A DNA stretch of 64,000 nt, from contig NZ_CP012036.1 in NCBI RefSeq assembly GCF_001298445.1, positions 4,204,158 to 4,268,157 on the forward strand, given 5' to 3'. Under the pieces are notes generated by a model. That model had not been told where the DNA came from, did no database searches, and saw only the letters and a list, made by a program, of their open reading frames with translations. This DNA comes from Nostoc piscinale CENA21 (lineage in GTDB: Bacteria > Cyanobacteriota > Cyanobacteriia > Cyanobacteriales > Nostocaceae). Below are positions 10,000 to 19,366 of this stretch, piece after piece. Position numbers and translations under genes: made by a program. The stretch's first letter is position 1; each line of letters begins with the position of its first letter.

Positions 10000-10968
10000 T
10001 TATTTTATTTGCAACTGCGGCAAATAAATACGTCTAAACTTCTGAAGTCTTCTTGCTAATTTCCAACCAAAAATATTTTCTATAAGTTTTATTAAAGGGC
10101 CAGAATCAAGTTTCAGGTCAGATCCTCCAAGCATTTTTACTTGAGATTCAACTATTTGTAATAAGTCTGGAACGTCTGGGTAAATACTATATATATTACG
10201 TTGTAAGAGTGTGGCACAAGCATGACGAGTACGAAAACTATCCTCTACTGTAAGTAGATAATTTAAACATAGTAGTAATGCTTTAACAGCTGAGTCCCAA
10301 GAATCTCTAGATGTAGCTTTACTTAAACTATTTTGAAGACCAGAGCGATAATAAGTTTTAGCATCTGCACAGAACTTTACTCCTTTACTAGCTAATAATG
10401 CCCTACAAAAATATTCTCCATCATCATTTAAGGATAAGCTTTCGTTCCAAAAACCTGTTGCTTCAAAGATTTTACGGGGAATTAACCAAGCAGCAGGGTG
10501 CATCATCCAATTGCCTTCCCAAGCGCAAATCAGCCATTCAACAGGTGACATATCTGTCCAAAGAGGTTGAGGCTTAAATAATGCTTCTGATGGTGTTTTG
10601 TAAAATCTTGCCCATGCGCCTGATGCAATGTAATCAGAATTGCGATCGCAATTTAAAAGTTGCATTTGAAGTTCTATCTTGTCAGGTGCCAACAAATCAT
10701 CAGCATCTAGATATTGAATAAAGTCTCCTTTCGCCTCTTGAATCGCTCGATTTCTAGCTGCACTTGCTCCCCGATTAGTTTGACTGATAACTTTCACACC
10801 CCTTGTCTCAAATTTCTTGGCAACTGTTAAACTGCCATCAATTGAGCCATCATCTACTAAGATTATTTCTATATTTTTCCAAGTTTGCTGTAGAGTAGAT
10901 TCTAATGTTTCTGCTAACCAAGGTTCAGCATTATAGCAGGGTATAAGTATAGAAACCAAAGGTTTCAT
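10000..10968 (-). CDS. Glycosyltransferase family 2
   Basis: The 322-residue protein begins VSILIPCYNAEPWLAETLES with the GT-A motif IEIILVDDGSIDGS and the metal-binding region FIQYLDADDLLAPDKIE (DAD/DD). These mark an inverting GT2 enzyme. It lies 19 bp downstream of the GT8-like gene, so the two are probably translated from one transcript. The sugar cannot be deduced. Confidence 0.9.
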   Translation of the reverse strand: MKPLVSILIPCYNAEPWLAETLESTLQQTWKNIEIILVDDGSIDGSLTVAKKFETRGVKVISQTNRGASAARNRAIQEAKGDFIQYLDADDLLAPDKIELQMQLLNCDRNSDYIASGAWARFYKTPSEALFKPQPLWTDMSPVEWLICAWEGNWMMHPAAWLIPRKIFEATGFWNESLSLNDDGEYFCRALLASKGVKFCADAKTYYRSGLQNSLSKATSRDSWDSAVKALLLCLNYLLTVEDSFRTRHACATLLQRNIYSIYPDVPDLLQIVESQVKMLGGSDLKLDSGPLIKLIENIFGWKLARRLQKFRRIYLPQLQIK

Positions 10969-10987
10969 GAAACTTGCTCCACTAAAT

Positions 10988-12004
10988 TTACATATTAGAT
11001 TTTGTCTGACCTAAAAACAAATTCTGAGCAATATGCTTCCAGCCGTAGCGAAAATACCAAGGCTTGGAGTCGGCAACGTAGTGATGTAAAACGGCTTTAG
11101 GCTTCATCACTTCCTCCCGACTTGGCATAACGATGTAGTTTTCCTCTGGTGCAACGGCACAGGGTTTACCAGCCATAAGCATAGCGACAAGTGCTTGCTC
11201 TTGATAGTAGTGAGTGCCTTGCTGCTCAATTAGCGTTTTGCACCAATATTCGAGTTTTTCCCAATCAATATCCTCACTTTTTAAACCACATATTCCTACA
11301 TTCAATCGCTCAGAGATTGTAGCTTGTGCTAAGGAGGCCATTAAAGTATCAGAATAACCGTAGGAAGTTTCCACGTCTACCATATGGCATGGTTGTTGAG
11401 GAGATTTGAGCCAGTTCAACAGAAAATCAGGTGTACGAAAGAATAACATATCTGAGTCAAGTACCAGTTTCCAGCCTTTAGAACCAGCATGAATATCTGT
11501 AATCTTCCGCATATTGGGATAATTGAAGCGGCGTTCTCTCAGATATGGAAATTTATGTTGTGGTAAGTGTTGATTTATATATTCTTCAATTTCTGGCTTA
11601 AGAATAATTTTGGCATTAGGAAAAATTTTAATAATTTGAGCTTGATACTTCTTTTCTAGAGAGCCATCATCATAAATAATTGGTCGCAAAGTCAAGTTTG
11701 TATGTTGTGCCATTGAATAAGCACAAAAACAGGTCTGATACCAAAACTTTCGACCAGTCAAGAAATAGATATCAAGTGATTGTTGTAAATTTTGCGGGCT
11801 AATCGGTAATAAACGATAAACTGCTTGTTCCATCTGAAGACTTGAAAAATGGTCTATTACCATATTGAGAGGGCCTTTGTGCATTGTTTTCTGCACAAAT
11901 CCTTTAGGAGCATAGTATAATTTATAGGCAACCTCTCCTAGCTTCCATTCCTTGGCATAATGGCGGAGGTGATCACTAACTATATTGTGTTTATGATTTT
12001 TCAT
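10988..12004 (-). CDS. GT8-like glycosyltransferase-fold protein
   Basis: The 338-residue protein carries a DSD motif in GWKLVLDSDMLFFRTPDFLL, preceded by LRPIIYDDGSLEKKYQ, consistent with a GT-A fold enzyme that binds metal and nucleotide sugar. A later HHYVADSKPWYFRYGW resembles the C-terminal His region of GT8-type enzymes. Flanking genes are GT2 enzymes on the same strand. The family label is tentative; a role in glycan assembly is likely. Confidence 0.65.
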   Translation of the reverse strand: MKNHKHNIVSDHLRHYAKEWKLGEVAYKLYYAPKGFVQKTMHKGPLNMVIDHFSSLQMEQAVYRLLPISPQNLQQSLDIYFLTGRKFWYQTCFCAYSMAQHTNLTLRPIIYDDGSLEKKYQAQIIKIFPNAKIILKPEIEEYINQHLPQHKFPYLRERRFNYPNMRKITDIHAGSKGWKLVLDSDMLFFRTPDFLLNWLKSPQQPCHMVDVETSYGYSDTLMASLAQATISERLNVGICGLKSEDIDWEKLEYWCKTLIEQQGTHYYQEQALVAMLMAGKPCAVAPEENYIVMPSREEVMKPKAVLHHYVADSKPWYFRYGWKHIAQNLFLGQTKSNM

Positions 12005-12038
12005 CCGATATCGCCATATCTTTCAATTTGCTAATAAT

Positions 12039-13061
12039 TTAAATGCTATGAAGAATAGCTACCATTTCTTTTAAGTCTTCAAAACTTACTGTTTGTATTT
12101 GAGAATAATCAGGTCTTTGTATATGTCGAAGAACGAAAGCTGCATTTTTCGCCCCAATTAGTTTTGCGAGAGTTTGAAAAAATCTTCCTCCCAAGTGATT
12201 CAAACTTCCTTTAGGTGCTTTTTGCCAAATTTCCATCATTTTATGTTCAAATGCTGAATTAAAATTTTTCGGCAATTTGCGCCAAGAAATAAAAGCGCAC
12301 TCTCCTACAAGTCTACGAGCTTCATGTGTTAAATCACTAGATGGACAGTTTTTCATAAATGACATCATTACTGCCAGGGATGCTACTCCCAAATTTTCCC
12401 AGTGATCAGTATACCTTTCTTGTTCATGTTCACCTGCAATACTATAGTGACCATTAATTTTAGTTATTTTGGCATCATAAGCTGCCAAATTATAATAAAT
12501 CCAAACATCTCCTACTGGATCAAATATCCGATTCTCCGGAACTAATGGATTACTCAAGTATTGCACCAAGTAACTTCTTCTGTATATTGGATTACTAGGA
12601 ATTGGTTGCACCGCCAAATAAAACTCTGCTGAGTGATTAACATGGCGAAGAATACGTTTTGGTTGGAAGGCTAAATTACTGTATTCCCCCTTAAGCTTGA
12701 CAGTTGCCTCGTCAGTATAAGAAACATCTGCTTGGGATGCTTCTAAAGCAGAGATTTGTAAAGTCAGTTTATCTGGATGAACTAAATCATCTGAATCAAG
12801 AAATAAAACATATTTACCCTCTGCTTCTTTGAGTCCTCGATTTCTAGCAACAATTGAACCTTGATTTATTTGTCGAATAAAGCGAATAGGCAAATTCAAA
12901 AACCCTTGCAGTTGCTCTGATAAAGGTTCTTTTGAACCATCATCAACAATAATTACTTCTACATTTAAATTATGAATTGCGTTCTTTATACTCTGAAGAG
13001 TATACTTCAGCATTTCAGTACGATTGTAGGCAGGAATAATTATAGACAAATCGTAATACAT
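12039..13061 (-). CDS. Glycosyltransferase family 2
   Basis: The 340-residue protein has the GT2 start YDLSIIIPAYNRTEMLKYTL, the VEVIIVDDGSKEPLS strand and YVLFLDSDDLVHPDKLTLQ with the DSDD metal site. These residues define an inverting GT-A sugar transferase. It lies 34 bp upstream of the GT8-like gene. A 227-bp gap without a gene separates it from the next GT2 gene, so a promoter there is possible. Confidence 0.9.
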   Translation of the reverse strand: MYYDLSIIIPAYNRTEMLKYTLQSIKNAIHNLNVEVIIVDDGSKEPLSEQLQGFLNLPIRFIRQINQGSIVARNRGLKEAEGKYVLFLDSDDLVHPDKLTLQISALEASQADVSYTDEATVKLKGEYSNLAFQPKRILRHVNHSAEFYLAVQPIPSNPIYRRSYLVQYLSNPLVPENRIFDPVGDVWIYYNLAAYDAKITKINGHYSIAGEHEQERYTDHWENLGVASLAVMMSFMKNCPSSDLTHEARRLVGECAFISWRKLPKNFNSAFEHKMMEIWQKAPKGSLNHLGGRFFQTLAKLIGAKNAAFVLRHIQRPDYSQIQTVSFEDLKEMVAILHSI

Positions 13062-13288
13062 CTTTGCTAATACTTTAGTATTGAATTTACTTTGTGATAC
13101 GAGTAAATAATCTAAATAGGAATTTTACTTTAGGGTTGGCTGATTTTCACAATTTCACTCCACCAACCATTGGTAGGCGTTTTTTATTTTTAAAATTTTT
13201 TCTTTTGAATGAAAGATAAGAGTGTTTTTGTCTTCCTCATCTTCTTTATATAAATCAGTAAGTCCAAACATATAAATGAAACTATAGT

Positions 13289-14254
13289 TCAAAGGTTGGT
13301 ACTTTTATTAGTTAATAATTCTCCTAGTCCCTCAAACATTCCACAAGCACCCTGCCAATTGATGTAATTAGCAGGACTTTTCCAAGGTTGATAACTAAAA
13401 AATGCCTTTATCTGTCTGGGAATAACACTCCAACTGGGTATTTTCTGCCAAGGATGAATGTTATGAGCATCTAAAACTTGAACCCAGGAACGTGATGAAG
13501 CACGGTTCAGACGAGCAAGATAATCTTTGGTTAAACGATTTGACGAGATTAGGTGATTTAGTTGCAGTTGAGGAAAGTAACCAACTGCCCAACCAGCTTC
13601 TAAAAGTGTTAAGTTAATGTCGCAATCACCCCCAGATTGTAAACTCTTACCTGTTCTATCTAAAGATAGCCGATTGACATTTTCAGCAATACTATCAACG
13701 TAAAATTGTGCGGCTTGACGTTGTAGTGCCATTCCTGCTCCAATGGGAGCAAATAATGGGTGTTGTTTTTCTTTACTAGATAGTTCATCAAAAGAGTAAA
13801 CTTGAACCTCATCACCTAAATCACGAAGTGCTAAACAAACCCAAAAATCTTTTATCCAATGCTCAGGTTCAACTTCAAACTCTGGGAGAGATTTTCCACC
13901 AATAGCTCCCAAATGGTGATGATTTTGGAAAATTGCAATTACATTACTTAGATAATTTACATCAAGGACGTTATCATCATCTACAAATACTAAATAATTG
14001 CCTCGACTGGCATTAATTCCTGCTATTCTTGCTCGTGTTAACCCTAAGCGTTCTTCTCTAATAATTTTTGCAAAATTGTGCCAAGAGAAATCAAAGCTAG
14101 GAATATAACTGGGATCAGGCGTTAAATTATCTATAACTATTAGTTCCCAATTTTCTTGTAAAAGAGTCTGGTTCTTTAGAGCAATAAGCGTTTTGTTTAA
14201 CCGCTTGTCATTAGGATTATGAGTAGGAATAATAACTGAAATCAAAGGATTCAT
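13289..14254 (-). CDS. Glycosyltransferase family 2
   Basis: The 321-residue protein has PLISVIIPTHNPNDKRLNKT, WELIVIDNLTPDPS and YLVFVDDDNVLDVNYLSNV (DDD metal motif). It is of the GT2 type with an extended C-terminal part that includes CDINLTLLEAGWAVGYFPQL. Its ATG overlaps the stop of the acetyltransferase gene by four bases (ATGA), so translation of the two is probably coupled. Confidence 0.88.
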   Translation of the reverse strand: MNPLISVIIPTHNPNDKRLNKTLIALKNQTLLQENWELIVIDNLTPDPSYIPSFDFSWHNFAKIIREERLGLTRARIAGINASRGNYLVFVDDDNVLDVNYLSNVIAIFQNHHHLGAIGGKSLPEFEVEPEHWIKDFWVCLALRDLGDEVQVYSFDELSSKEKQHPLFAPIGAGMALQRQAAQFYVDSIAENVNRLSLDRTGKSLQSGGDCDINLTLLEAGWAVGYFPQLQLNHLISSNRLTKDYLARLNRASSRSWVQVLDAHNIHPWQKIPSWSVIPRQIKAFFSYQPWKSPANYINWQGACGMFEGLGELLTNKSTNL

Positions 14255-14808
14255 AAACGAGTTTTCACTACTTTTGCAGGAACACCAACTGCTATTGAGT
14301 AAGGTGGTAAATCTTTAGTTACAACTGCACCAGCACCAACAACACAACCATCTCCAACAGTAACACCTCCTAAAATAGTAACCCCCGCACCAAGCCATAC
14401 ATCTTCTCCGATATTTACTGGTAATAAAACATCTGGTTTTGATCTAATGCGGCTATTTCTATCAGGAATTGTATGATTTGAAGATAATATTCGGCAGTGC
14501 ATAGCAATCAAAGTATCTTTGCCAATTTTGACCCCCCCATGTCCATATATTACTGTGTAAGGACCTATAAATACATTCTCATCAATAGTTATTGAACCTC
14601 CCCAAGCATCCAAAGTAACTCCGTGATTTATCTGTGTTTTTGAACTAATTTTTATATTTCCCTTATGACCTTGTGAATAACCTAAATTTATAACTATATT
14701 ACTGCTAATTAAGCAGGAAAAATCAATCTCAATACCCAAGCCTCTTAAATAAAGCAATCTAATGTTTTGGTCAAGTAATTTTAACGCATTATTTATGCTA
14801 ATAATCAT
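14251..14808 (-). CDS. Hexapeptide-repeat O-acetyltransferase (WcaF/LbetaH type)
   Basis: The 185-residue protein has left-handed beta-helix hexapeptide repeats, clearest in GEDVWLGAGVTILGG and VTVGDGCVVGAGAVVTKDLP, ending in SIAVGVPAKVVKTRL. The candidate catalytic His is in LSSNHTIP. Such enzymes transfer acetyl from acetyl-CoA to sugars. It overlaps the downstream GT2 gene by ATGA. It may decorate the polymer exported by the adjacent ABC transporter. Confidence 0.88.
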   Translation of the reverse strand: MIISINNALKLLDQNIRLLYLRGLGIEIDFSCLISSNIVINLGYSQGHKGNIKISSKTQINHGVTLDAWGGSITIDENVFIGPYTVIYGHGGVKIGKDTLIAMHCRILSSNHTIPDRNSRIRSKPDVLLPVNIGEDVWLGAGVTILGGVTVGDGCVVGAGAVVTKDLPPYSIAVGVPAKVVKTRL

Positions 14809-15032
14809 TAATATATATGAATCATATTTGATTTCTTAAAAAACTCCGTATATCCGAAAAGACGGAAAATCAGTTCCTCTGTTAATTTTATGGAGATGTA
14901 TATCTTGATTTATCATTGTTCGCTGTTAGCACAGATAAATTCCTTCGTATTATCTACCTCGTGATTTTTCTCGGAAATCAAATATGATTCCTAATATAAT
15001 GCTTATTGTTTAATTTATAAAGTTTTTGTAAA

Positions 15033-16259
15033 TTATTTGTACTGTGTTAATCTCCATTTACCATTCACATTAAAGGGGCCAATAAAATCTGGAGAAAGAC
15101 CTTGAGGTAGAGAACTTAGAGATATAAAATCAAATGCTACTGCATCTTGTTTGGAATCATAGTTCTGATTTTTTTCTCCGAGCCAAACAGAAAGTTTGTA
15201 GCTTCCAGAATGTAAAGGTAGATTTTTAATCATCATAGTAGCGATTCCAGAAGATAGGCTTTGTGGTTGGAATTCTGGATCTAACCAAGTATTTGTCCCA
15301 AACAAAGGTGTACCATGAATGTTGTAAACAACAATTCCAACTAAAGGTGGATTAAGTGGCCAAGGAGAAGTAAAATAAACAAGAACATCTAGATCACCTT
15401 TTTCTAATGCACTTTGATCAATTTCTACTTTCCAAATGCTTGGATATTGTGTATTTTCTTGACCAATAAATCTTAACTGGTTTAATTCGCTAGTATAAAG
15501 ATTAAGAGCATGAGTGCTATTTGTGTCTGCTTTTATACTACCTTTCTCTAAAAAAATTCCACGCTCACAAAGATTAGCTATAGCACTGTTATTATGGCTG
15601 ACAAATATCAGGGTTCGTCCTTCAGTGCTAACTTCTTGCATCTTGCCTAGACATTTCTGCTGAAATTTAGCATCACCCACGGCTAAAACTTCATCCACAA
15701 TTAATATCTCTGGTTCTAAATGCGCGGCTACGGCAAACGCCAACCTTACATACATACCTGATGAATATCGTTTTACTGGGGTGTCTAAGAACTTTTCTAC
15801 CTCTGCAAAAGCTACAATTTCATCAAACTTTTGCTTAATCTCTGCCTTACTCATCCCTAAAATTGCACCATTGAGGTAGATATTTTCTCTACCAGTCAAT
15901 TCTGGGTGAAAGCCTGTACCTACCTCCAATAAACTAGCAACTCTGCCTTTAATTTTGATGTTTCCTTGTGTTGGTTCAGTAATACGACTGAGAATTTTCA
16001 ACAGTGTAGATTTACCTGCGCCATTGCGTCCAATAATGCCTACTCTATCACCTTGCTTAATTTCAAATGAAACATCCTTTAGCGCCCAAAACTCTTCATG
16101 ATAGTTTGAGGATTGAAATTTTCTATTTTGGAAAGACTTAAATAAACCCTTAGCACCATTGGCTATAACATCTCGTAAAGCAGTATACTTTTCCTGCTGT
16201 TGGTGTCCAATAATATATTTTTTACCCAGGTTTTCTACTGTAATTATAGTGTCAGACAT
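15033..16259 (-). CDS. wzt: Wzt-type ABC transporter ATPase for polysaccharide export
   Basis: The 408-residue protein has Walker A GRNGAGKST (about 77-85), signature YSSGMYVRLAFA (about 165-176) and Walker B EILIVDEVLAVGD. After about residue 255 a C-terminal domain continues with FGTNTWLDPEFQ, HSGSYKLSVWLGEK and VAFDFISL, like the Wzt C-terminal domain that recognises the terminal modification of the glycan. It powers export of a finished polymer through the inner membrane with the permease encoded just upstream. Presence of both points to an ABC-dependent rather than Wzx/Wzy pathway. Confidence 0.92.
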   Translation of the reverse strand: MSDTIITVENLGKKYIIGHQQQEKYTALRDVIANGAKGLFKSFQNRKFQSSNYHEEFWALKDVSFEIKQGDRVGIIGRNGAGKSTLLKILSRITEPTQGNIKIKGRVASLLEVGTGFHPELTGRENIYLNGAILGMSKAEIKQKFDEIVAFAEVEKFLDTPVKRYSSGMYVRLAFAVAAHLEPEILIVDEVLAVGDAKFQQKCLGKMQEVSTEGRTLIFVSHNNSAIANLCERGIFLEKGSIKADTNSTHALNLYTSELNQLRFIGQENTQYPSIWKVEIDQSALEKGDLDVLVYFTSPWPLNPPLVGIVVYNIHGTPLFGTNTWLDPEFQPQSLSSGIATMMIKNLPLHSGSYKLSVWLGEKNQNYDSKQDAVAFDFISLSSLPQGLSPDFIGPFNVNGKWRLTQYK

Positions 16260-16338
16260 TAGTTTTGATTTTAAATTTATCTGATAATTAAATTTCTAAT
16301 TTCTAGGACAAAGATATTTTTGATTGAGGTTTTTATTG

Positions 16339-17181
16339 TTAAATTACATCAGCAAATGTTCGTTCCATTTTGCGGAAGTACCAAATTCCACTTATAAATA
16401 ATAGAAATACTAAACCCAAAGATAGCAAAAATCCAGGTAAATATAAATTTGATTCTCCACCTAAAATCGCCCAGCGAAAACCGTCAATTACGCCAACAAT
16501 TGGGTTTAAAGAGTACAAAAGTCGCCACTGTTTTGGAACTATGGTGCTACTAAAGCCTACTGGTGATATGTATAATCCAAACTGCACAATAAACGGGACA
16601 ATATAACGGAAATCTCTGTATTTAACATTTAAAGAAGCCAGCCATAACCCTGCACCCATTGAAGCAGCAAAGGCAATAGCAATAAAAAATGGTAAGGTGA
16701 CAATTCGCCAAGTAGGAACAAAGTTATACCAAGCCATTAATCCTAGTAGGATGATGCCTGAAACCATGAAGTCTACAAAGCTAACTACCACTGCACTGGT
16801 AGGAACAATGAGGCGAGGAAAGTATACTTTTGAAATTAAATTGGCATTACCAATCAAACTATTACTGCACTCGGAAAGGGAATTAGCAAAAAATTGCCAA
16901 GGCAACATTGCTGAAAATACTAAAATTGGGTAAGGCGCACCCTGGGAAGGCAGTTTTGCTAATTGTCCAAATACGACTGAAAAGACTACCATCGTTAGAA
17001 ATGGACGAATTAATGCCCAAGCAATACCGATCGCAGTTTGTTTATATCTTACTAAAATGTCACGCCAAGCCAGAAAATAAAACAATTCTCTATAACGCCA
17101 GATATCTTTCCAATACTGTTGCTCAGTGCGTCCAGCTTCAATCACTAACTCTTGTTTAGCTACAATTTTCGTATTACTCAT
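16339..17181 (-). CDS. wzm: Wzm-type ABC-2 permease for polysaccharide export
   Basis: The 280-residue protein has six hydrophobic segments and the ABC-2 polysaccharide permease signature: LAWRDILVRYKQTAIGIAWA near the N-terminus, KVYFPRLIVPTSAVVVSFVD in the middle and SLNPIVGVIDGFRWAIL near the end. It forms the membrane channel with the ATPase 79 bp downstream. Family length is 260-280 residues, so it appears complete. Confidence 0.93.
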   Translation of the reverse strand: MSNTKIVAKQELVIEAGRTEQQYWKDIWRYRELFYFLAWRDILVRYKQTAIGIAWALIRPFLTMVVFSVVFGQLAKLPSQGAPYPILVFSAMLPWQFFANSLSECSNSLIGNANLISKVYFPRLIVPTSAVVVSFVDFMVSGIILLGLMAWYNFVPTWRIVTLPFFIAIAFAASMGAGLWLASLNVKYRDFRYIVPFIVQFGLYISPVGFSSTIVPKQWRLLYSLNPIVGVIDGFRWAILGGESNLYLPGFLLSLGLVFLLFISGIWYFRKMERTFADVI

Positions 17182-17226
17182 AGTTTTTGATTGAAGATTA
17201 ATATATGAAGGAATTTAATAGCTTAG

Positions 17227-17655
17227 TTAATTAACAACCTGAAAACTACTCAGAGTTTGATAAGTAATATCTTTGGCACTCCTACGTGTAAATTCACTTA
17301 CAGAAGGATTTCCGTGAGAACTAATCACTCCTGTTGCTTGTTGCCATAGTTCTTGTGGTGCTGTTGAAATTTCATAAGTACGCTCGTCACGTTTACGAAC
17401 GTGATACCATCTGGTCTGCTGGCAGTGTTCACACCAAAAAGCTTCTAACCATTCTCCTTCGAGAGGGACTGCTGTTCGATTTGCTACTAGTATTAAGGCA
17501 TTCCGCCGACTCATACCTCTTTGTTGTAATTGACCTGGTTTATCAGCAAATATCTGATACTTCTGACTGACACTATCAAGGTAACAGCCATGAATCGGAC
17601 AATAAATTCCGCGTCGTTTAGAACGTTTCCGATTTCGGTCACACCTTCTCTGCAA
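17227..17655 (-). CDS. Small Cys-rich cyanobacterial protein of unknown function
   Basis: The protein has two possible metal-binding pairs: a CPIHGCYLDS motif near the N-terminus and WCEHCQQTRWYHV in the middle, joined by a basic region (RRCDRNRKRSKRRG). This resembles a split zinc ribbon, suggesting nucleic-acid or protein binding; function is not known to me. I favour the TTG start at 17655 because a GGAGG lies 5 nt before it; an upstream in-frame TTG at 17679 would give 150 residues. It sits directly before wzm on the same strand. Confidence 0.65.
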   Translation of the reverse strand: MQRRCDRNRKRSKRRGIYCPIHGCYLDSVSQKYQIFADKPGQLQQRGMSRRNALILVANRTAVPLEGEWLEAFWCEHCQQTRWYHVRKRDERTYEISTAPQELWQQATGVISSHGNPSVSEFTRRSAKDITYQTLSSFQVVN

Positions 17656-17679
17656 TTTCACCTCCTGTATAGACAACAA

Positions 17680-18016
17680 CTATGAGCAAGGAAGGTTGCG
17701 TTGGAGGGACTGAGATCAAAAGAAGACCATCAAAGCCCAACTCCTCAACATACAGCCAAAATGTTCAATTACACTAGTAATTCTATTTGTTTTTGCTACT
17801 TTTGTTGGTTAATTATTTCACAACGCTGGAAATTTTTGAAACCAGCTTTTAAACTCTCATCAATAACTTTAAGTTATTGAAATACAGTTTAATTCAATCA
17901 AGTTTTTAACTTTGTATTTACCTGATGATATTTTTATACCATGTAGTTGAACATTTGTGGCTTGATTAATTTGATAATTATGGGGAAATTACCAAACTTT
18001 AATAACCTCACTAAGC
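17680..18016. other. Intergenic region, no gene seen
   Basis: This 337-bp AT-rich gap lies between the WbuB-like glycosyltransferase and the small Cys-rich protein, both on the minus strand. It is long enough to hold a separate promoter for the Cys-rich protein-wzm-wzt operon. I see no convincing RNA gene or ORF. Confidence 0.5.
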
Positions 18017-19366
18017 TTACTTTACATTGCTCTGAGATTTGGGCATAAACTCATCAGATGATATTGCCTGTTGCAGAACACGTAAGTATTGTTGAGATAT
18101 GACTTTTGGTGTGAAGTGCGATCGCAAATACTGACGGCCTGCTTTACCCATACGTTCCCCTATTTGGAGATCACGGCTGAGAAAACGGATAAATTGCGCT
18201 AACCCTTGACTATCTCCATTCTCAAATGTACTTCCACAGTTAGCTTCTGCTACCATTTCTCTAAGGTAAGAAGACTGGGAACAAATTACAGCAATTGGTC
18301 TACCTGCTGCTAAAGCCGAGTAGAGTTTGCTTGGTACAACTAAACCCTCTGTGATTGCATCCACACTCACTAATGATAAATCACAGGCTGTTAAGGAATA
18401 AGGTAGGACTTGTTTATCTTGGTAAGGTAGGAAGGTGAAATTGTCTAGTCCTAAACGATTTACTTCTTTGATTAATTCTTCACGTTTGGCACCACCTCCA
18501 ATGCAGACAAACTGAATTGGTTCATCTTGTAATTGTTTTGCTGCTTCCAACATGGTTTCTATATCATGGCAGCGCCCCATATTACCAGAATACAGCACCG
18601 TGAATTTGTTAACTAGATTGTATTCGTGGGCAAACCAGTTTTCCTTCTTCGGAATTGGCACAATTGCTTCCGGGTTAGCCCAACTGTGTATTACTGCAAT
18701 TTTATCAGCCGCTTCTGGACACTGGGCTAATATTTTTTGCTTCATTGCGGGGCTAAGTACCACAATCCCCTTAGACTTTAACCAAACTTGTTTGTTAATT
18801 TCATTCCACAAACGCACTAACCAACTATTTTTTGAAACTACTCCCAGTGCGATCGCAATATCTGGGTAGAGATCATAAAGTATGCAGACATAAGGTAGTC
18901 GAAATAATAAATAAGCTAAATATCCAATAATTGGTAAGAATGGTGGGGCTGTGGTAACTAATAATATGTTGTTGCGTCGCCAAGCTCGGAACAGATACAG
19001 TAATGCACGTAAAGTATATAGAACACCATTAACAGCTTTACCACGAATTCTACCAGACCAAAGTTGAGCAGTCCGTGAGCGTTGAATTCTGATTCGGTCA
19101 ACCCATTCAACAGCAGGAGCAGTCTGAGATTGAAACGCATAACCAGGTTGACTGGTAAATACCTCAACATTTACACCTTGCTGCCCTAGCTGTTTCACGA
19201 GTTCTTCAATCAACTGTCCTGTAGCAGCATAATCAGGAGGGAAAAACTGAGTGATGACAGACAACTTTATAGATTTCTGGCTTTTTACAGTTGGTGTAGG
19301 TTCGGATTCTACAGGAATAGAAATAGAGGGTACAAATTTGTGATTAATCCATTCATTTAATTTCAT
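18017..19366 (-). CDS. WbuB-like family 4 glycosyltransferase
   Basis: The 449-residue protein starts with a variable 30-residue leader, then LSVITQFFPPDYAATGQLIE, the usual start of WbuB-type GT4 enzymes. LVTTAPPFLPIIGYLAYLLF is a membrane-associated helix, YDLYPDIAIALG follows, and the donor half has VLYSGNMGRCHDIETMLEAA and GLVVPSKLYSALAAGRPIAV. WbuB-like enzymes transfer sugars in O-antigen or exopolysaccharide repeat units. It is the first minus-strand gene left of the long gene-free stretch. Confidence 0.88.
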   Translation of the reverse strand: MKLNEWINHKFVPSISIPVESEPTPTVKSQKSIKLSVITQFFPPDYAATGQLIEELVKQLGQQGVNVEVFTSQPGYAFQSQTAPAVEWVDRIRIQRSRTAQLWSGRIRGKAVNGVLYTLRALLYLFRAWRRNNILLVTTAPPFLPIIGYLAYLLFRLPYVCILYDLYPDIAIALGVVSKNSWLVRLWNEINKQVWLKSKGIVVLSPAMKQKILAQCPEAADKIAVIHSWANPEAIVPIPKKENWFAHEYNLVNKFTVLYSGNMGRCHDIETMLEAAKQLQDEPIQFVCIGGGAKREELIKEVNRLGLDNFTFLPYQDKQVLPYSLTACDLSLVSVDAITEGLVVPSKLYSALAAGRPIAVICSQSSYLREMVAEANCGSTFENGDSQGLAQFIRFLSRDLQIGERMGKAGRQYLRSHFTPKVISQQYLRVLQQAISSDEFMPKSQSNVK

